From contig MNCI01002249.1 of NCBI GenBank assembly GCA_015680685.1, positions 334,734-398,733 of the forward strand: a DNA stretch of 64,000 nt, in the 5' to 3' direction. Positions 11,791 to 23,536 of the stretch are shown piece by piece. Position 1 is the first letter of the stretch. Each line of letters opens with the position of its first letter. A program made the position numbers and the translations under genes. The notes under the pieces are model-generated. The model saw only the letters and a program-made list of their open reading frames with translations, made no database searches and was not told the DNA's origin. The DNA comes from Gnetum montanum (taxonomy: Eukaryota > Streptophyta > Gnetopsida > Gnetales > Gnetaceae).

Positions 11791-12466
11791 GTCCAAATCT
11801 AACAACTCAAACCCCTCATACACTTCTAAGTTAATGTCCAAATCAAGCTCACATGCAGTTATAAGTGTATGAAGTTTAGGTAACTTTTTGTACACTAACT
11901 TGTATGGACAGTAGCCTATAAGAAGTTTTTGTATTGAGTGATACACCTAAAGGACATCATTGAGTTTAGTACTCTAATATTTCCTATATCTACTAATGGT
12001 CCATGTTACGATTCAAGTAATTTTCCTGTTGATTACTTTTTTTGATCATTGACTTGAGGATGATAAGGTATTGTGAATTTATGTTGCATCCTTAAGCATT
12101 GGATTAACTTGCAAAAGGTAGCACCTGTGAAGTATGTCCCATGATAAAAAATTAGTACTCTAGGCATACCAAACCTATTTACCACTGGTTATTTTAAAAA
12201 AATCAAGCTACAATAGTAGAGGTATGATTAGAAACAACTGTAGCTTCAACTCATTTTGTATAGTATTCAACAATAATAATGACATAAGACTTCCCATTGG
12301 ACATGGGAGTGATGGATCCTATGAAATTAATTTCCCAAAGGTTGAAAGGATTTGATGAATAAATCCACTATTGGAGCCCTTTCATTCTAGTTGTTATTCC
12401 TCTATCTTGTTGGCATCTTTTGCATGAATAGGCGAAATGGTGGGCATCCTTAAAGATTGTTGGTTA
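11791..12466 (-). pseudogene. Integrase relic of host element F, left piece
   Basis: The minus-strand translation shows integrase core features: a WEINFIGSITP strand (normally W.IDFMGP, so the first catalytic Asp has become Asn) followed by KSYVIIIVEYYTK. Nearer 11900 is the C-terminal Y..LVYKKLPKLH motif (compare Y.LVYGK.CHLP). At 12466-12471 it is interrupted by element A. The missing continuation starts at 22360, where the bases resume in register with G at about 44030-44060. It is a broken fragment of an older element. Confidence 0.75.
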
Positions 12467-12471
12467 AAAAT
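12467..12471. repeat. Target-site duplication of element A (left copy)
   Basis: AAAAT precedes the LTR and is repeated at 22355-22359. The five-base length fits Ty3 integration. Confidence 0.8.
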
Positions 12472-13306
12472 TGATGAGAGGGGAGGTACCCCTATGCTCA
12501 ACCATATGAATATGAGCGTTTCATGCATGATCTGGTCAAATTCCAAGGACTAAGCGCTTATGCGCCCTTGTGGAACAAGGATGGGTTGGTTGATCGTTGT
12601 TTTCCCAAACTTACTTGTATGTTACAATTGTATGGTTAAGTAAGCTTGAGGCATATGATTTTTATATATTTTATGTTTTTATGTCCTATGCTAATAGGGA
12701 AGGAGAGAGATAACTAATTGACTAATTTAACTTAACTACTCATTAACTAAGTTCTAACTAATCCTAACACCAGCATCTGTATTCACTTACCATACACATC
12801 CTGAACTAGTGCAACACTACTGGGATTACCAAACGCTAATCGTTACTGGGTTACCAAGTATTACATGCATGCTCAAAGTGATCGTACTGTGTGTGTTTAC
12901 TTAAGAAAGTGTAGGGTGAAAGAAGACATTAATTTACTAGGAAAGCATTTAATAACATCAATTAACACTAATTAATCTATTCTGGATGCTGCAAGGTTTA
13001 TCATAAAGTTTGTCTTTATTACTATACACAAGGTGTGCTTAGGTACACAATGCTTGAATAAAGATCTATTCACCTTATGAATCCTACTGTGGGCACGCAA
13101 AAATAATTCTAACTCTAGAAGGGAGAAAAGGCAAGAATTTGGCTAAGGGTCTAACTATCTAATGTAAAACCAAGTGCACCTGCCTCTTATTTATAGGCAA
13201 GGAGGCAGGTCCCGATATCGGGTATTTGACATCGCATGGTAGGCTCCGATATCATAGACCTGATATTGTGGATGTGATATCGTGGCCCCGATATTGCGGT
13301 TCATCA
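12472..13306 (-). repeat. 3' LTR of A
   Basis: 835 bp, TGATGAGAGG...GTTCATCA on plus. On the element strand U3 is about 110 bp with palindromes at 13211-13222, 13246-13256, 13261-13270, 13274-13285 and 13287-13299 (GATATC or one-base variants). The TATA box is at 13187-13196, and an AATAAAG signal lies near 13020 next to a GCACACCTTGTGTA stem. Confidence 0.9.
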
Positions 13307-13320
13307 TACCCCCACAACTG
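13307..13320 (-). promoter_or_regulatory. Polypurine tract of A
   Basis: CAGTTGTGGGGGTA on the minus strand, directly upstream of the LTR. Confidence 0.75.
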
Positions 13321-15230
13321 AATGAAATCTCATCCTCGAGTTCCTTACAAAATATTGGGAAGGTATGAGATTATTGACTAATTAAAAACTGATGATGGAA
13401 TGGGATGACAGACTCGACGTGCCCAGTGAATGGATCAATAAGCATATTACAACATTAGTGTTCATGACCATTGTGGTGAACACTCATACATAAATGACAT
13501 CCAAGCCTTTATTTAGTAGCTTGAAGAGAAAGAGAGAGAAAGAAGATGAAGTGTGTTGCCGCCAATGCCAAGATTACACCTTCCATTGTTTATTCATAGC
13601 CATGCCACCAAACTTACTCCTTTCATAACCGCTCCAGTTCTAGTCCATCCTGAGTGCTTCCTCCAAGCACAATCCATTATTTGTATGATTGCCATTTGCA
13701 CACACAACATAGTCACAAATGAGCAAGGATAGATAATTCATAATGCAGTTGATACCTTGCCTCGATATGAAGCACATTAGTTGAGTTGTGGTTATGGTAG
13801 AAATTGGTTTAGAGATTTATCACTGGTGACTACCCAAGGTGTAGGGGTTAGGTGAATAGTAGAATGGGAAAAAATTGAAAAATTTGTGCCAGGGCCTCCA
13901 CAACTATGAGTGAACCTCCGGTAGCTATAAGATGGAAAAATATGAGGATCAAGGAAGATGGAGAAAATAACAATGGCAATGCTAATAAAGTGGATGCATA
14001 GATGGGGATGAAACAAGAAATGATTGATTGAAAAAAATGTTTAAGGAAAAGAAGTTAACAATTGCACCAAAAAGGAATGCCAGTGGGTGCCCCCCACACC
14101 ATGCTCATGTCTTTTATGCCCTAATGTCATTTGGAAGCAAGAGTTAAAAACTTAACCCACAAGAATTCACGAAAGAGAAATAATGAATCATCCTAGAAAC
14201 GAACTAATGATAAAACCAACAATGAGGTGGAAAATGGGAAGAAAGATGGAGAGGAGAGAATGGAATAGAATCTCAAGAACAAGGTTGTGTAAAGTCCCTT
14301 GTGTATTTCATGGTGAAGATGACTGGGTAGAACTCATTCCAAATCCAGACTCAAACCAACCATATTTAGTGACCTCGCATTAATACACTTGGCCAATCCA
14401 TCCTATTGAAGCAACAAGAATGCCTCCACAAAGAGTGACCACCATCCCAAGGAGAGCGAGATGGAGAAGTAGGAAGCGAGAAAGGGCCTTAGTTAGAGGA
14501 AACCTTCAGGCATGGATGCCATAACTAGTGCTTGTAGTCCATATTGCTTTATTATGTCCAAGGGGTGTGCTTTGAATTATCACTTCTTTTTTTTTTTTTG
14601 CATGAGAACCACACCATGCAAAGACTTTTTTTTATTCACTTAGCTTCCTGATATTTGAACAATGTTAGAATGGTGGAAAACCTAAGAAAAAGCATCCAAG
14701 CACCCAAGACAATGGCCAACACAAATGCATCGAATCCCCTTGAAGTCACACCCTTTTCATCCTTTGGGTCTTTCCTTGTTTTGAAACATATCTAGCCACC
14801 AATTTATTAACAAGTTTACTTAGAAAAAGGGGAATATATAGTTCCAAGCCAAAGGAGACCATAGAGTTGTATGGATGAGTGGACGACGTGGACTCATTTC
14901 CTATTTTACCAAAAGAACCATACCTTAGTATTAGCATCATAATTCAAAGGTAAAAACCAAACATTAGCAATTAATATGATATAATTTAATCCACCATCAT
15001 AAGCACTTATTAGATGATGAATAAAAGTAAATCAAGTAAACAAAGAAATAGTAAAAATATGAAGGATGGTGTAAGACAAAAATAAGAAAAGTTGGAAAAT
15101 GTGTAAAACAAAAATGTGTAAAACAAAAATTCAAAAAGAACTGAGGGCCTAGAATGGTTAGCATAGGTGTCCATCTCTCCCATGACTGAGTTGGAAGGAG
15201 GAGATTTGAAATAGTGAGTAGGATTATCCA
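13321..15230 (-). other. 3' non-coding region of A between integrase and PPT
   Basis: This is 1.9 kb where Athila elements often carry an env-like ORF. I see no supported ORF. It aligns with 524-2495 and 38571-40349. Two internal PPT-like motifs occur (CTCCCATGACT near 15177 and CCTCCACAACT at 13895-13905). The A/T-rich strip at about 15000-15150 equals the strip after gag in C1, C2 and D. Confidence 0.65.
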
Positions 15231-15239
15231 CTAATAGAG

Positions 15240-16450
15240 GTAGCTTGTGTACTGGCTGTCTTTAGCTCATGGAAAGGTTTGGTTTGTTGCACGTTGACCA
15301 ACAGCTTCTTGTCCGGGCTCTCAGGTTTTTATATAGTCATGGCCCCTAAAGGAAAAGTTGCATAAATAATATAAGCTCCTTCCCACAGTGTTTGAAATTT
15401 AGTACGTTGTGGCACATGTATGGGATTCAAGTAGAGAACCTTATCTCCTAGTTGATATTTAACTTTCCTAATTCTTAGGTCATGACGTTGTTTATTGAAT
15501 GCTTTGTGTAGTTCATTAGATGACAGGGTAGCTAGTCGATTTTCATCTAGCAAGTTAAGGATTACCAACCGTTGTTTCTGTGCTAGATCAAGGTCAAGGT
15601 TGAGGTCACATGCTATGGATAGTGTACGAAGCTTCGTTTGAATGGGAAGCATTAGAAGCTTTCTGTACACTAACTCATAAGGAGAGTAGCCTGTAGGGAG
15701 TTTCCATGTGGAGTGATATGCCCAAAGAGCATCATTCATTTTAGTGCTCTAGTCTAGCTTAAACTTGCTAATAGTTCTTGCCAATATCTTTGTAATCTCC
15801 CTGTTGGTGACTTAGGCTTGACCGTTTGCTTGGGGGTGGTATGGTGTTGTTAGTTTGTGTTCGACCCCTAAGCATTGCATTAATTTTCAAAAAGTCACAC
15901 ATGTGAAGTGTGTACCATTGTCTGAAATAAGTGCATGAGGCACACCAAACCTATTTATGATTTTTTGTTGAACAAATCGTGCAGCTGTAGATGATGTACA
16001 ATCCTTAATGGTAGCTACTTCAGTCCATTTTGTAAGGTAATCAATGACAACAACAATATAAGATTTTCCACTGGATATTGGTGTAATTGGCCCCATAAAA
16101 TCAATTCCCCAAATGTCGAAGGCTTCTAATGGTTGGATCCATTGTTGCGGACCCTCCATTCTAGTAGTCATTCCCCCATCATGTTAACAATGCTCACAAG
16201 ATTGGACGAAACGATAGGCATCCCAAAATAATGTAGGCTAATAATATCGTGCAAGCAGGATCTCAATGGCTGTTCGTCTCTTGGCGTAATGACCCCCACA
16301 AGGACCCTCATGAGCATCTTGGAGAACTCATAGTTGATCTATATTAGGAACACACCATCAAACCAAGCCATTGAAACATACTTTGTAAAGTTGCCCATTG
16401 ATCTTCATAAAGTACTTGGCTCGGTGAAGAAATTGTTGTTTCTTCTTAAG
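15240..16450 (-). pseudogene. Integrase of A
   Basis: All integrase parts are visible on the minus strand. The N-terminal zinc finger has an HEGPCGGHYA histidine pair and a CEHC pair at about 16180-16310. The core starts with WGIDFMGP (first Asp), then LISDNGTHF (second Asp), then NREITK with the catalytic Glu near 15800, preceded by PQANGQ. The C-terminal part has AYHSTWKLPTGYSPYELVY and a GDKVLYLN strand. I see no chromodomain. The enzyme would insert cDNA into the genome. Stops (for example in the zinc finger and after GQA) and at least one frameshift make it inactive as it stands. Confidence 0.88.
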
Positions 16451-16479
16451 GTTTAACTCTTGTGGTATTTTTTGGGTGA

Positions 16480-16980
16480 GGAGATAGGTAAGAATGCTAC
16501 TATACTAGTTTGTCTCTGTGGGTGATTGATTATTCACTACACTAGCAAAGAGGGATTCATTAGGAAAATAATCAAAAATTGGATACTCATCCTCTTTGTT
16601 GTCCCATTGCAACCGAAATAAATGGTTAGCAACTACGGTCTCGGTGCCTTTATGATCGGTCATTGTAAGATCAAACTCTTGTAAGATTACTAGCCATCGT
16701 ATGATACGAGGGCTTACCATTGGCTTATTCATGAGGAACCTTATTGCACTATGATCTATATGTATATATACTTTATATCCCAATACATAGTGTCTAAACT
16801 TTTCTAGTGCAAACACTACAACCATTAATTCCTTCTCTGTGGTAGTGTAGTTAAGTTGTGCACTAGCGATACTTCTACTTGCATAGTGGATGTTATAAGG
16901 ATGCTTCTAGTCATCTAACTATGTAAGTACGGCTTTTAAGGCATAGTTGGATGCGTCGGTCATGATATGAAATGGTTTGG
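16480..16980 (-). pseudogene. RNase H of A
   Basis: The minus-strand translation shows VVVFALEKFRHYVLG, then HIDHSAIRFLMNK, RWLVILQEFDLTM and GTETVVANHLFRL, the usual Ty3 RNase H series (compare TDH.AL and ADALSR). The Asp of the DH pair is present; the last motif reads ANHLFRL where the family has ADHLSRL, so one metal-binding Asp is replaced. It would degrade the RNA strand during reverse transcription. Confidence 0.85.
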
Positions 16981-17900
16981 ACCAGTCGAGAGCTTGTAGA
17001 ATGGGTGTTTCTACTAGCTTCTATTTTAATGTTTGGAAAGCTAGTTTGCATTCCTTGGTCCATTTGAAAGGTACGTCATTTTTCATTAATTCCACCAATG
17101 GTTTGGAAACCTTTGAAAAGTTCTCAATAAATCTCCTATAGTAGCTAGTGTGTCCAAGGAATGATCGAATATCTTTGACAGTTTCTGGTTGATGGGTAAT
17201 TTCTTGGATAATTTTAATTTTCTCGGGGTTTACCTCTATCCCTTTGTGTGAGATTTTTTGTCCTAGTACTACGCCTTCTTGGACCATCAAATGGCTTTTC
17301 TACCAGTTGAGCCTCAAATTGGTTTCTATGCATATTTTTAACACTTTCTCTAACCGGTCTAAGGCTTGATCAAAGTTTGCTCCATAAGTGGAGAAGTCAT
17401 TCATAAAGACCTCTACACTATTTCCTATCTGCTATTGGAATATGCTTAGAACTAATCATTGAAATGTTGTAGGGGCATTACATAAGCCAAACGACATCTG
17501 TTTGTATGCAAATGTTCCCCAAGGACTGGTGAACATAGTCTTGGCTTGGTCTTCTGGGGTTATTTATATTTGGTTATATCCACTATATCCATCCAGAAAA
17601 TTGTAATAGTGATGCTTTGCGATGGTGTCTAAGACTTGGTCAAAAAATGGTAATGGAAAGTGATTTTTGAATGTTACCATATTTAGTAGCCTAAAATCTA
17701 TGCACACCCTCCATTTGCCTCCATTTTAGGCGCAATAACTAAGGGGCTAACCCATTCGCTATCAGCAATGGGGTATATGAACCCAACTTTGAGAAGTTGT
17801 TCGATTTCTTCCTTAACTACTTGCTTTAGCTTTGGGTTCAATTGCCTCTATAGTTGTCTTCAAGGCTTCATGGAGGAGTCGGTGTAAATCCTATGTTGGC
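16980..17900 (-). pseudogene. Reverse transcriptase of A
   Basis: In order on the minus strand: a WRVCIDFRLLN motif (RT block), FKNHFPLPF.DQ, a GYSGYNQI turn, a WGTFAYKQM.FGL.NAP.TFQ block, the active site reading FMNDFSTYG instead of Y/FMDD, then VLGQKIS.KGIEV and SFLGHTSYYRRFI.NFS of the thumb. The first catalytic Asp of the DD pair is Asn (GAT to AAT, a C-to-T on the other strand). A frameshift near 17725 separates the N-terminal part. This is the polymerase of the element; this copy is catalytically dead. Confidence 0.88.
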
Positions 17901-18119
17901 ATATCCTAGGATCTATTCTAGTTAATTCAGGATATGATCAAGCGAAGGATTTTGACCATTTATTTATTACCTTTAACAGTCTATCTTTTTATTGTGAAGA
18001 AAGTTTAGCATTAATAATTATCAATTTTCCATTTTTAAGGAACATGTATTCCATATCGGTGGGCAATGGTTTCAGCTCAAGGGGCTCCTGCTTAAATTTC
18101 TTAGGGATTTCCAACTTCC

Positions 18120-18790
18120 TCCAATTGATATTTTCAAGGTTAATACTTGGAAGTTGGCAGTGTACTTGCTATAATGCATCTATGCTATTGATGTAAGCGT
18201 AAGTCAAACCCTCAGTTGGTTCCATGCATATGATTGAATTGCTTTCTTGATCGATCGTCAGCCACTAGATTCCTTCTTGTCATGTGGCTGTTGCATATAG
18301 ACATCTTTGTATGTTGATCACTTGTGCACATTGATTGCATGCAAACAATTGTAAACTTTGCACAAACAATGAGCTTTGCACACAATTACACCCTATGTCA
18401 CTATATGCGATGCATGAAACTTTCTTCTTCTTGATCTTTCCAAATGTATTTTTCTTTGATATTTCTAGGGAAAGATCACATATTTCTAGGAGTGCGTCGA
18501 TGGTGCTTAGCCATGCTCTTCCCATTATGATTGGGAAGTCCCCCTTACCATTGTTCACTTGAATCACTAGGAACTCGACTGGGTATGACCACCCACAAAC
18601 AATGGTAATAATGTCCTCGACTAGTCCCAATGGAATAGTGATGGACTGGTCAACCAACTCTAGACGAATGTTGCTCTTTTTTAATGGAGGCAGGTTCCAG
18701 GCCTTGTACATTTCTTGAGAAATTAAGTTGACACTGGAACCTGAATCCAAAAGAGCCTTGCATAGTTCATTTCTAGTGATTTGTAAGTAT
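18120..18790 (-). pseudogene. Aspartic protease of A
   Basis: This is the best preserved protease in the window: LLDSGSSVNLISQEMY with the catalytic DSG near 18750, then IPLGLVEDI and FPIIMGRAWLST. The open stretch of 156 codons covers a full retropepsin-like domain. A Cys-rich tail follows and ends near 18280; a short linker leads to RT. It would cleave Gag-Pol. It aligns with copy 1, B and G. Confidence 0.87.
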
Positions 18791-18960
18791 ATCAGAGGAG
18801 TCCTAGGATCAGAGAATTTCCTAAGAAGATGGCCAGCTTTGATCTAATTAGTGACGACATGTGTTAGCATGATCATATGTGTTGAGTGTGGTGGTTGGGT
18901 TGAAGGAGGCTCTAAAGTTTTGATTAATATTGAGGCATCTAAGGAATCAACCTCTTGTGA

Positions 18961-21400
18961 TTACAAAGGCTTGGTTGGGCTATTGGTTCTAAAGAAAGGT
19001 CTTTTCTTCATGTGATTGTCGGAACCAACAGTAGGTTGAGAGTTAATAGCCCTTGTGGCATTTTGTTGCTGCGGCTGGGTAGGGAGTTCACCTTGCATAG
19101 TTGGAGCAGGTCGTAGTGGAGCTATTGGTGGAAGAGATGCAACTGGATGAGAAGGATGGTATGTTTTTGAAACATTGCCCCTAGGAGAAGGAGTCCTATA
19201 ATACTCATGAGCTTGGTAGTGAGGTTGTGAAGTAACATGACCAATAGAGTCACGTGGAGAGACTGGCTGCTGCACGTAATATCCATATGGGTCAGGTTGC
19301 TGGTAAGGATACTATTGCCTTGGTGGTGGCATTCCTCATGATTGTGGGTGCTTCCACTATTGATATTGCTTAATTGGTTGTGGTGGAGTTCCACTGGGAT
19401 AATACATTAAGGGTTGGTGAAACTACCTTGGGTTACCTTGAGGATAAGGTAACCTTTGGGGTGTTTTCCTTTTGTTTAATTGTGGGTTGAGTGCATACAC
19501 CCCAGACTCCTACAGATGTGAGATTATAGGGAAACATCTCTTAGGATGGTCATATTGACATATCTCACATCCACTATCATTGTCTATTTCTGAATCCACA
19601 ACCTCTTCAATGATGGCAACTTTGCCCTTACCCATGCTATGTGCATGTTCAGCTTCTCTCTTTTTCTTTTCTCACTACCTTGCTCTCTGGACTCCTCTAC
19701 TATTTTAAGAATAGTTTGAAATCTATTGTCTAGGGAATCCCACATTTGGTCTACCTTTGTCGATACTTCTGATGTCAACTTTTGGATAGGCAAGGTTTTC
19801 CTATTCACCATCTCTTCAGGTGGTGACTATTCTTCATCATCACAAAATCTTACTCCCCTCTTCTGGAGGGAAGGATCTCAGTTATACTCTTCTGCACTTT
19901 CTCTCTTCCGTAGCTCACCTTCTTCCTTAGCAACTTGCTGTAATAGTCTTTGAATTTGATGGGACCTAAGCTTAGATAGTCTTCCTTGGGCATAAGTCCT
20001 AAGGGCTCTTCTTGTTTGATGCCTAAGCCCATATATGAGATGGCGTAGTTGATCCCTCTATGAATAACCATGGCTAGGACAATGATGTAATAGTGCATAG
20101 TATTGGCCCATGGTAGCATTTAAGGGTTCATTTCCTCCTTGTTTCCAACCTTGGATTTTCTTTCGCAGGTTGAACACTCAGGAGTACGTTTGGTACTTAT
20201 CATTGAACAATTTTAACATGGTACTGCATCTACGAATGGATTCTAGTTCTAAGGACCAGTACCAGCTTTCCACTTCTTTAACTAGTATCTGTGGGAACAA
20301 CTTAAGTTTTTGCCATTTGTTCTCTATGTTTTGTAAGGCACATGCATCATGGAATGCTTGTAAGTGATTCTGAGGATCAGTGTTGCATCCCCTTTCAAAT
20401 CGTGGGATATTGTTCATATCTAATCTCTTGATCTTACTATCTTTCTAGTGCCTTGTTGGAATTCTAATAGCCTTAGTTATGTCTAACATACTTTTAGTTG
20501 TGAGTAGGGGTTCATCGTGATCGTCTTGTCCATGGCATCTATCATGCCTACGTTGTTTCCTACTCTTTCTTCTTCTATGTTATGATTCTCTAGAGTACCC
20601 TCATTCCCTTTCCTAGTTATTTTGCTTATGACCTCCACTTGCCTACCTTTATCCCCATGATCTTTTTCTTTATGACTACGTTTGGATACTGAAGGAGAGG
20701 ATGAAGGAGATGATGAAGGCGAAGAAGAAGGGGAACCATCATCATGATGATGTTTGCTATCTTCTCTTCGACAGTCTTGGCCACGATCGTGATTGTGATT
20801 AGAATGTCCACCTTTATCATGCGTTCATGTTCCTTTTTTGAATCCTTTGTGCCTATGGGTATCAAAATGTAGGTTATGAATAGTGGAATGAAGATTCTAA
20901 TACAAAACCGCTTGGCCAAATTCAAGGAAAGGAACATCATTGTGTGGGTAACTGCATGAGGTAGGTTTACCATCCTCATTTTCACTTAAGATATGTGGGA
21001 CATCCTAGGAACACTTACCCTTCAAAGATTGATGATGTCTCTATTGTTGCAAGTCCGTTTTATGTTGTGCCTCCGTGGGATAGTATTCTCTCAAGTCATG
21101 GTCTTTCACAACGTATTCTACGTGTAAGTGCGACATGCCAATTTGTGTGAGAGCACAAAGAAGCATGCTTGGGACTAAACGATCAGGAGGTAACACTATG
21201 TTACCTTCTAAGTCTCACCAACATAGTTGTACATCTTGATGGAGGATAAAGATGAAGTTTGATATATACTCATTAGGATGAATATATACCACTCAAAATT
21301 GTTGAGGGACTGGTAGATCAATGTCATGTGTATTACGTCAGAGATTGTTTTCTGTTTTAGACCTAGGCAGTGAAGCGCTTTCGTAAAAAGAAGGAGACAT
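18961..21400 (-). pseudogene. Gag of A
   Basis: The chosen start is ATG at 21400 (MSPSFYES), 115 bases after the PBS; the other families start at the equivalent place. Order: N-terminal domain (VYIHPNEY block); a His/Lys/Ser-rich linker at about 20630-20990; the gag core at 20178-20417 (IPRFERG...DPQNHLQAFHDA, then WQKLKLFP); a helix-rich part at 19850-20119 with an RQIQ/ALxxYY-type stretch; a second helical part at 19584-19811; a knuckle CEICQYDH at about 19526-19570; and a Gln/Pro/Tyr-rich tail. It packages RNA and forms the particle. It is broken by several stops and frame changes. Confidence 0.82.
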
Positions 21401-21514
21401 ACTTGTTTGTTTAGTGTGTAATGTATCTTGTTTATTATTTTCTCAACCAACCCTAAGGGTTCGTTCCAATGATGTGAATGATTTCCTAAGTTCTAATTAG
21501 TACACAAACAACTA

Positions 21515-21535
21515 AGTTCCTAAAAATTGTGCCAA
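21515..21535 (-). promoter_or_regulatory. Primer-binding site of A (poorly preserved)
   Basis: TTGGCACAATTTTTAGGAAC follows the LTR on the minus strand. The first six bases keep the tRNA-Asp-type start TTGGC; the rest is diverged. Confidence 0.5.
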
Positions 21536-22354
21536 TGATGAGCGGCGAGGTACCCCTATGCTCAACCATACAAATACGAGCATTTCACACACGATCCGGT
21601 TGAATTCTAAGGACTCAGTGCTTATGCGCCCTTGTGGAACAAGGATGGGTTGGTTGATCATTGTCTTCCTAATCTTACCTATATGTCATGATTGTATGGT
21701 TAAGTAAGCTTGAGGCATATGATTTTTATAGCTTTTATGTTTTTATGTCCTATGCTAGTAGGGAAGGAGAGATGTAACTAAGTGACTAATTTAACTTAAC
21801 TACTCATTAACTAAGTTCTAACTAATCCTAATACCAGCATCCGTATTCACTTACCATACACATCCTGAACCAGTGCAACACTACTAGGATTACCAAACGC
21901 TAATCGTTACTGGGTTACCAAGTATTACATGCATGCTCGAAGTGATCGTATTGTGTGTGTTTACTTAAGAAAGTGTAGGGTGAAAGAAGACATTAATTAA
22001 CTAGGAAAGAATTTAATAACATCAATTAACACTAATTAATAAGGTTTATTATAAATTTTTTCTTTATTGTTGTACACAAGGTATGCTTAGGTACACAATG
22101 CTTGAATACAGATCCATTCACTTTATGACTCCTACTGCAGGCACGCAGAAATAATTCTAACTCTGGAAGGGAGAAAAGGCAAGAGTTTGGCTAAGGGTCT
22201 AACTATATAATGCAAAACCAAGTGCACCTGCCTCTTATTTATAGGTAAGGAGGCAGGTCCTGATATTGGGTATCTGACATTGTATGGTAGGCTTCGATAT
22301 TGTGGACTTGATATCACGGATGCGATATCGTGACCCCAATATCGCAGTTCATCA
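21536..22354 (-). repeat. 5' LTR of A
   Basis: 819 bp, TGATGAGCGG...GTTCATCA on plus, followed by the right target duplication AAAAT (22355-22359). It has the same features as the 3' LTR: TATA box at 22234-22245 and GATATC-type motifs between 22259 and 22345. Confidence 0.9.
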
Positions 22355-22359
22355 AAAAT

Positions 22360-23531
22360 ATTTTGCCATTAGGATCTTTGTGGTCATTCTTCTTCCTACA
22401 TAGTGATGCCCACAAGGGCTATCATGAGCATCTTGGAGGACTCTTAGTTGTTTCACATCAGGTATACACCATCATACTAGGCCATTGGCACAAACTTTGT
22501 AGAGTTTGTTTTCTATTTTTATGTAGTGTTTGACCTAGTGGAGAAATTTCCATTTCTTTCTATGATCCCATTTAGTAGGAGTCTTCTATGTGAGTAGATA
22601 TGAGAAAAATTTATGATACCAGTTTGTAATCCTTGGCATGTGAACTTTCATTACGTTAGCAAAGAGAAGCTCATTTGGGAATTGATCATACAAGGGCTTT
22701 TTATTATCATTATTATTCCATCTTAAGTGAGGTAGATGATTTGCAACTACATTTTTGATTCCCTTTTTGTTCACCATTGTTAAATCAAACTCCTTTAAGG
22801 TCACCAATCACCATATAACATAGGGATTTACTACTAGATTATTCATTTGGAAGTGAATTACACAATGATCAGTGTGTACAAAAAATGAATATTCAAGCAC
22901 ATAGTGCCTGAATTTCTATAGAGGATATACCATCATCATAAGTTCCTTTTCTATAATGATATAATTGGATTGTACACTCATAATACTCTTTCTTATACAA
23001 TGGTAATAATATGTACATTTCTGATCATTAATTTTTGTAAGTACCACCCTAATGCATGGTTGGATGTGTCTATCATGATGTGAAAAGATTTGGACCAATT
23101 AGGAGCATGTAGAATTGTTGTTTCTATGAGTTTCTATTTCAAGTGATTAAATGCTTACTTGAATTTCTTGGTCCATTCAAATGTTGCATCCTTCTTAGTA
23201 AGCTCAACCAATAGCTTGATAATTTTGAAGAAGTTTTCAATAAAATGCCTGTATTAACTAGTATGACCAAGGAATGACCTTACATCTTTAATAGTTTCAG
23301 GTTGTTTTGTGATTCCTTGGATAACCCTTATCTTTTTAGGTTCATCTCAATGATTTTTACTAAAATTCTATGCCCTAGTATAATGCCTTTTTGGATCATC
23401 AAGTGGCTCTTTTGTGAGTTAAGCCACAAGTTTATCCCCATACACCATTTTAGTACTTGTTCTTGATGATCTAATGCTTGTTCAAAATTAGCTCCATAGA
23501 TGGATAAGTCATTCATAAACACTTTCACACC
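22360..23531 (-). pseudogene. Host element F, middle piece: integrase N-terminus, RNase H and RT thumb
   Basis: This continues the integrase of 11791-12466 after removal of A. The minus-strand translation gives the integrase zinc-finger spacer (22360-22560), RNase H (LKEFDLTMV and VVANHLPHLRW at 22586-22807), and RT (VFMNDLSIYGANF with the YMDD site again changed to FMND, then QKGIILGHRI) up to 23531. It ends at the C1 insertion and resumes at 32038. It is heavily mutated. Confidence 0.8.
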
Positions 23532-23536
23532 ACTAC
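23532..23536. repeat. Target-site duplication of C1 (left copy)
   Basis: ACTAC, repeated at 32033-32037. The F reading resumes across it. Confidence 0.8.

Larger units (their letters stand above)
12472..22354 (-). mobile_element. Full-length Ty3/gypsy (Athila/Tat-like) retrotransposon A
   Basis: A 9.9-kb element on the minus strand: 5' LTR 21536-22354, PBS, gag, protease, RT, RNase H, integrase, 1.9-kb non-coding region, PPT, 3' LTR 12472-13306. It is flanked by the 5-bp duplication AAAAT and inserted in the integrase of F. The domain order and RNase H/integrase motifs place it in Ty3/gypsy; the tRNA-Asp-type LTR junction and long region after integrase point to Athila/Tat. The two LTRs differ at roughly one base in seven over their first 165 bases (counted by eye), so the insertion is old. 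All frames are broken. Confidence 0.92.

Noticed and set aside
18335-18562. Plus-strand frame opposite the A protease
   Set aside because: It is antisense of the conserved protease; no independent support.
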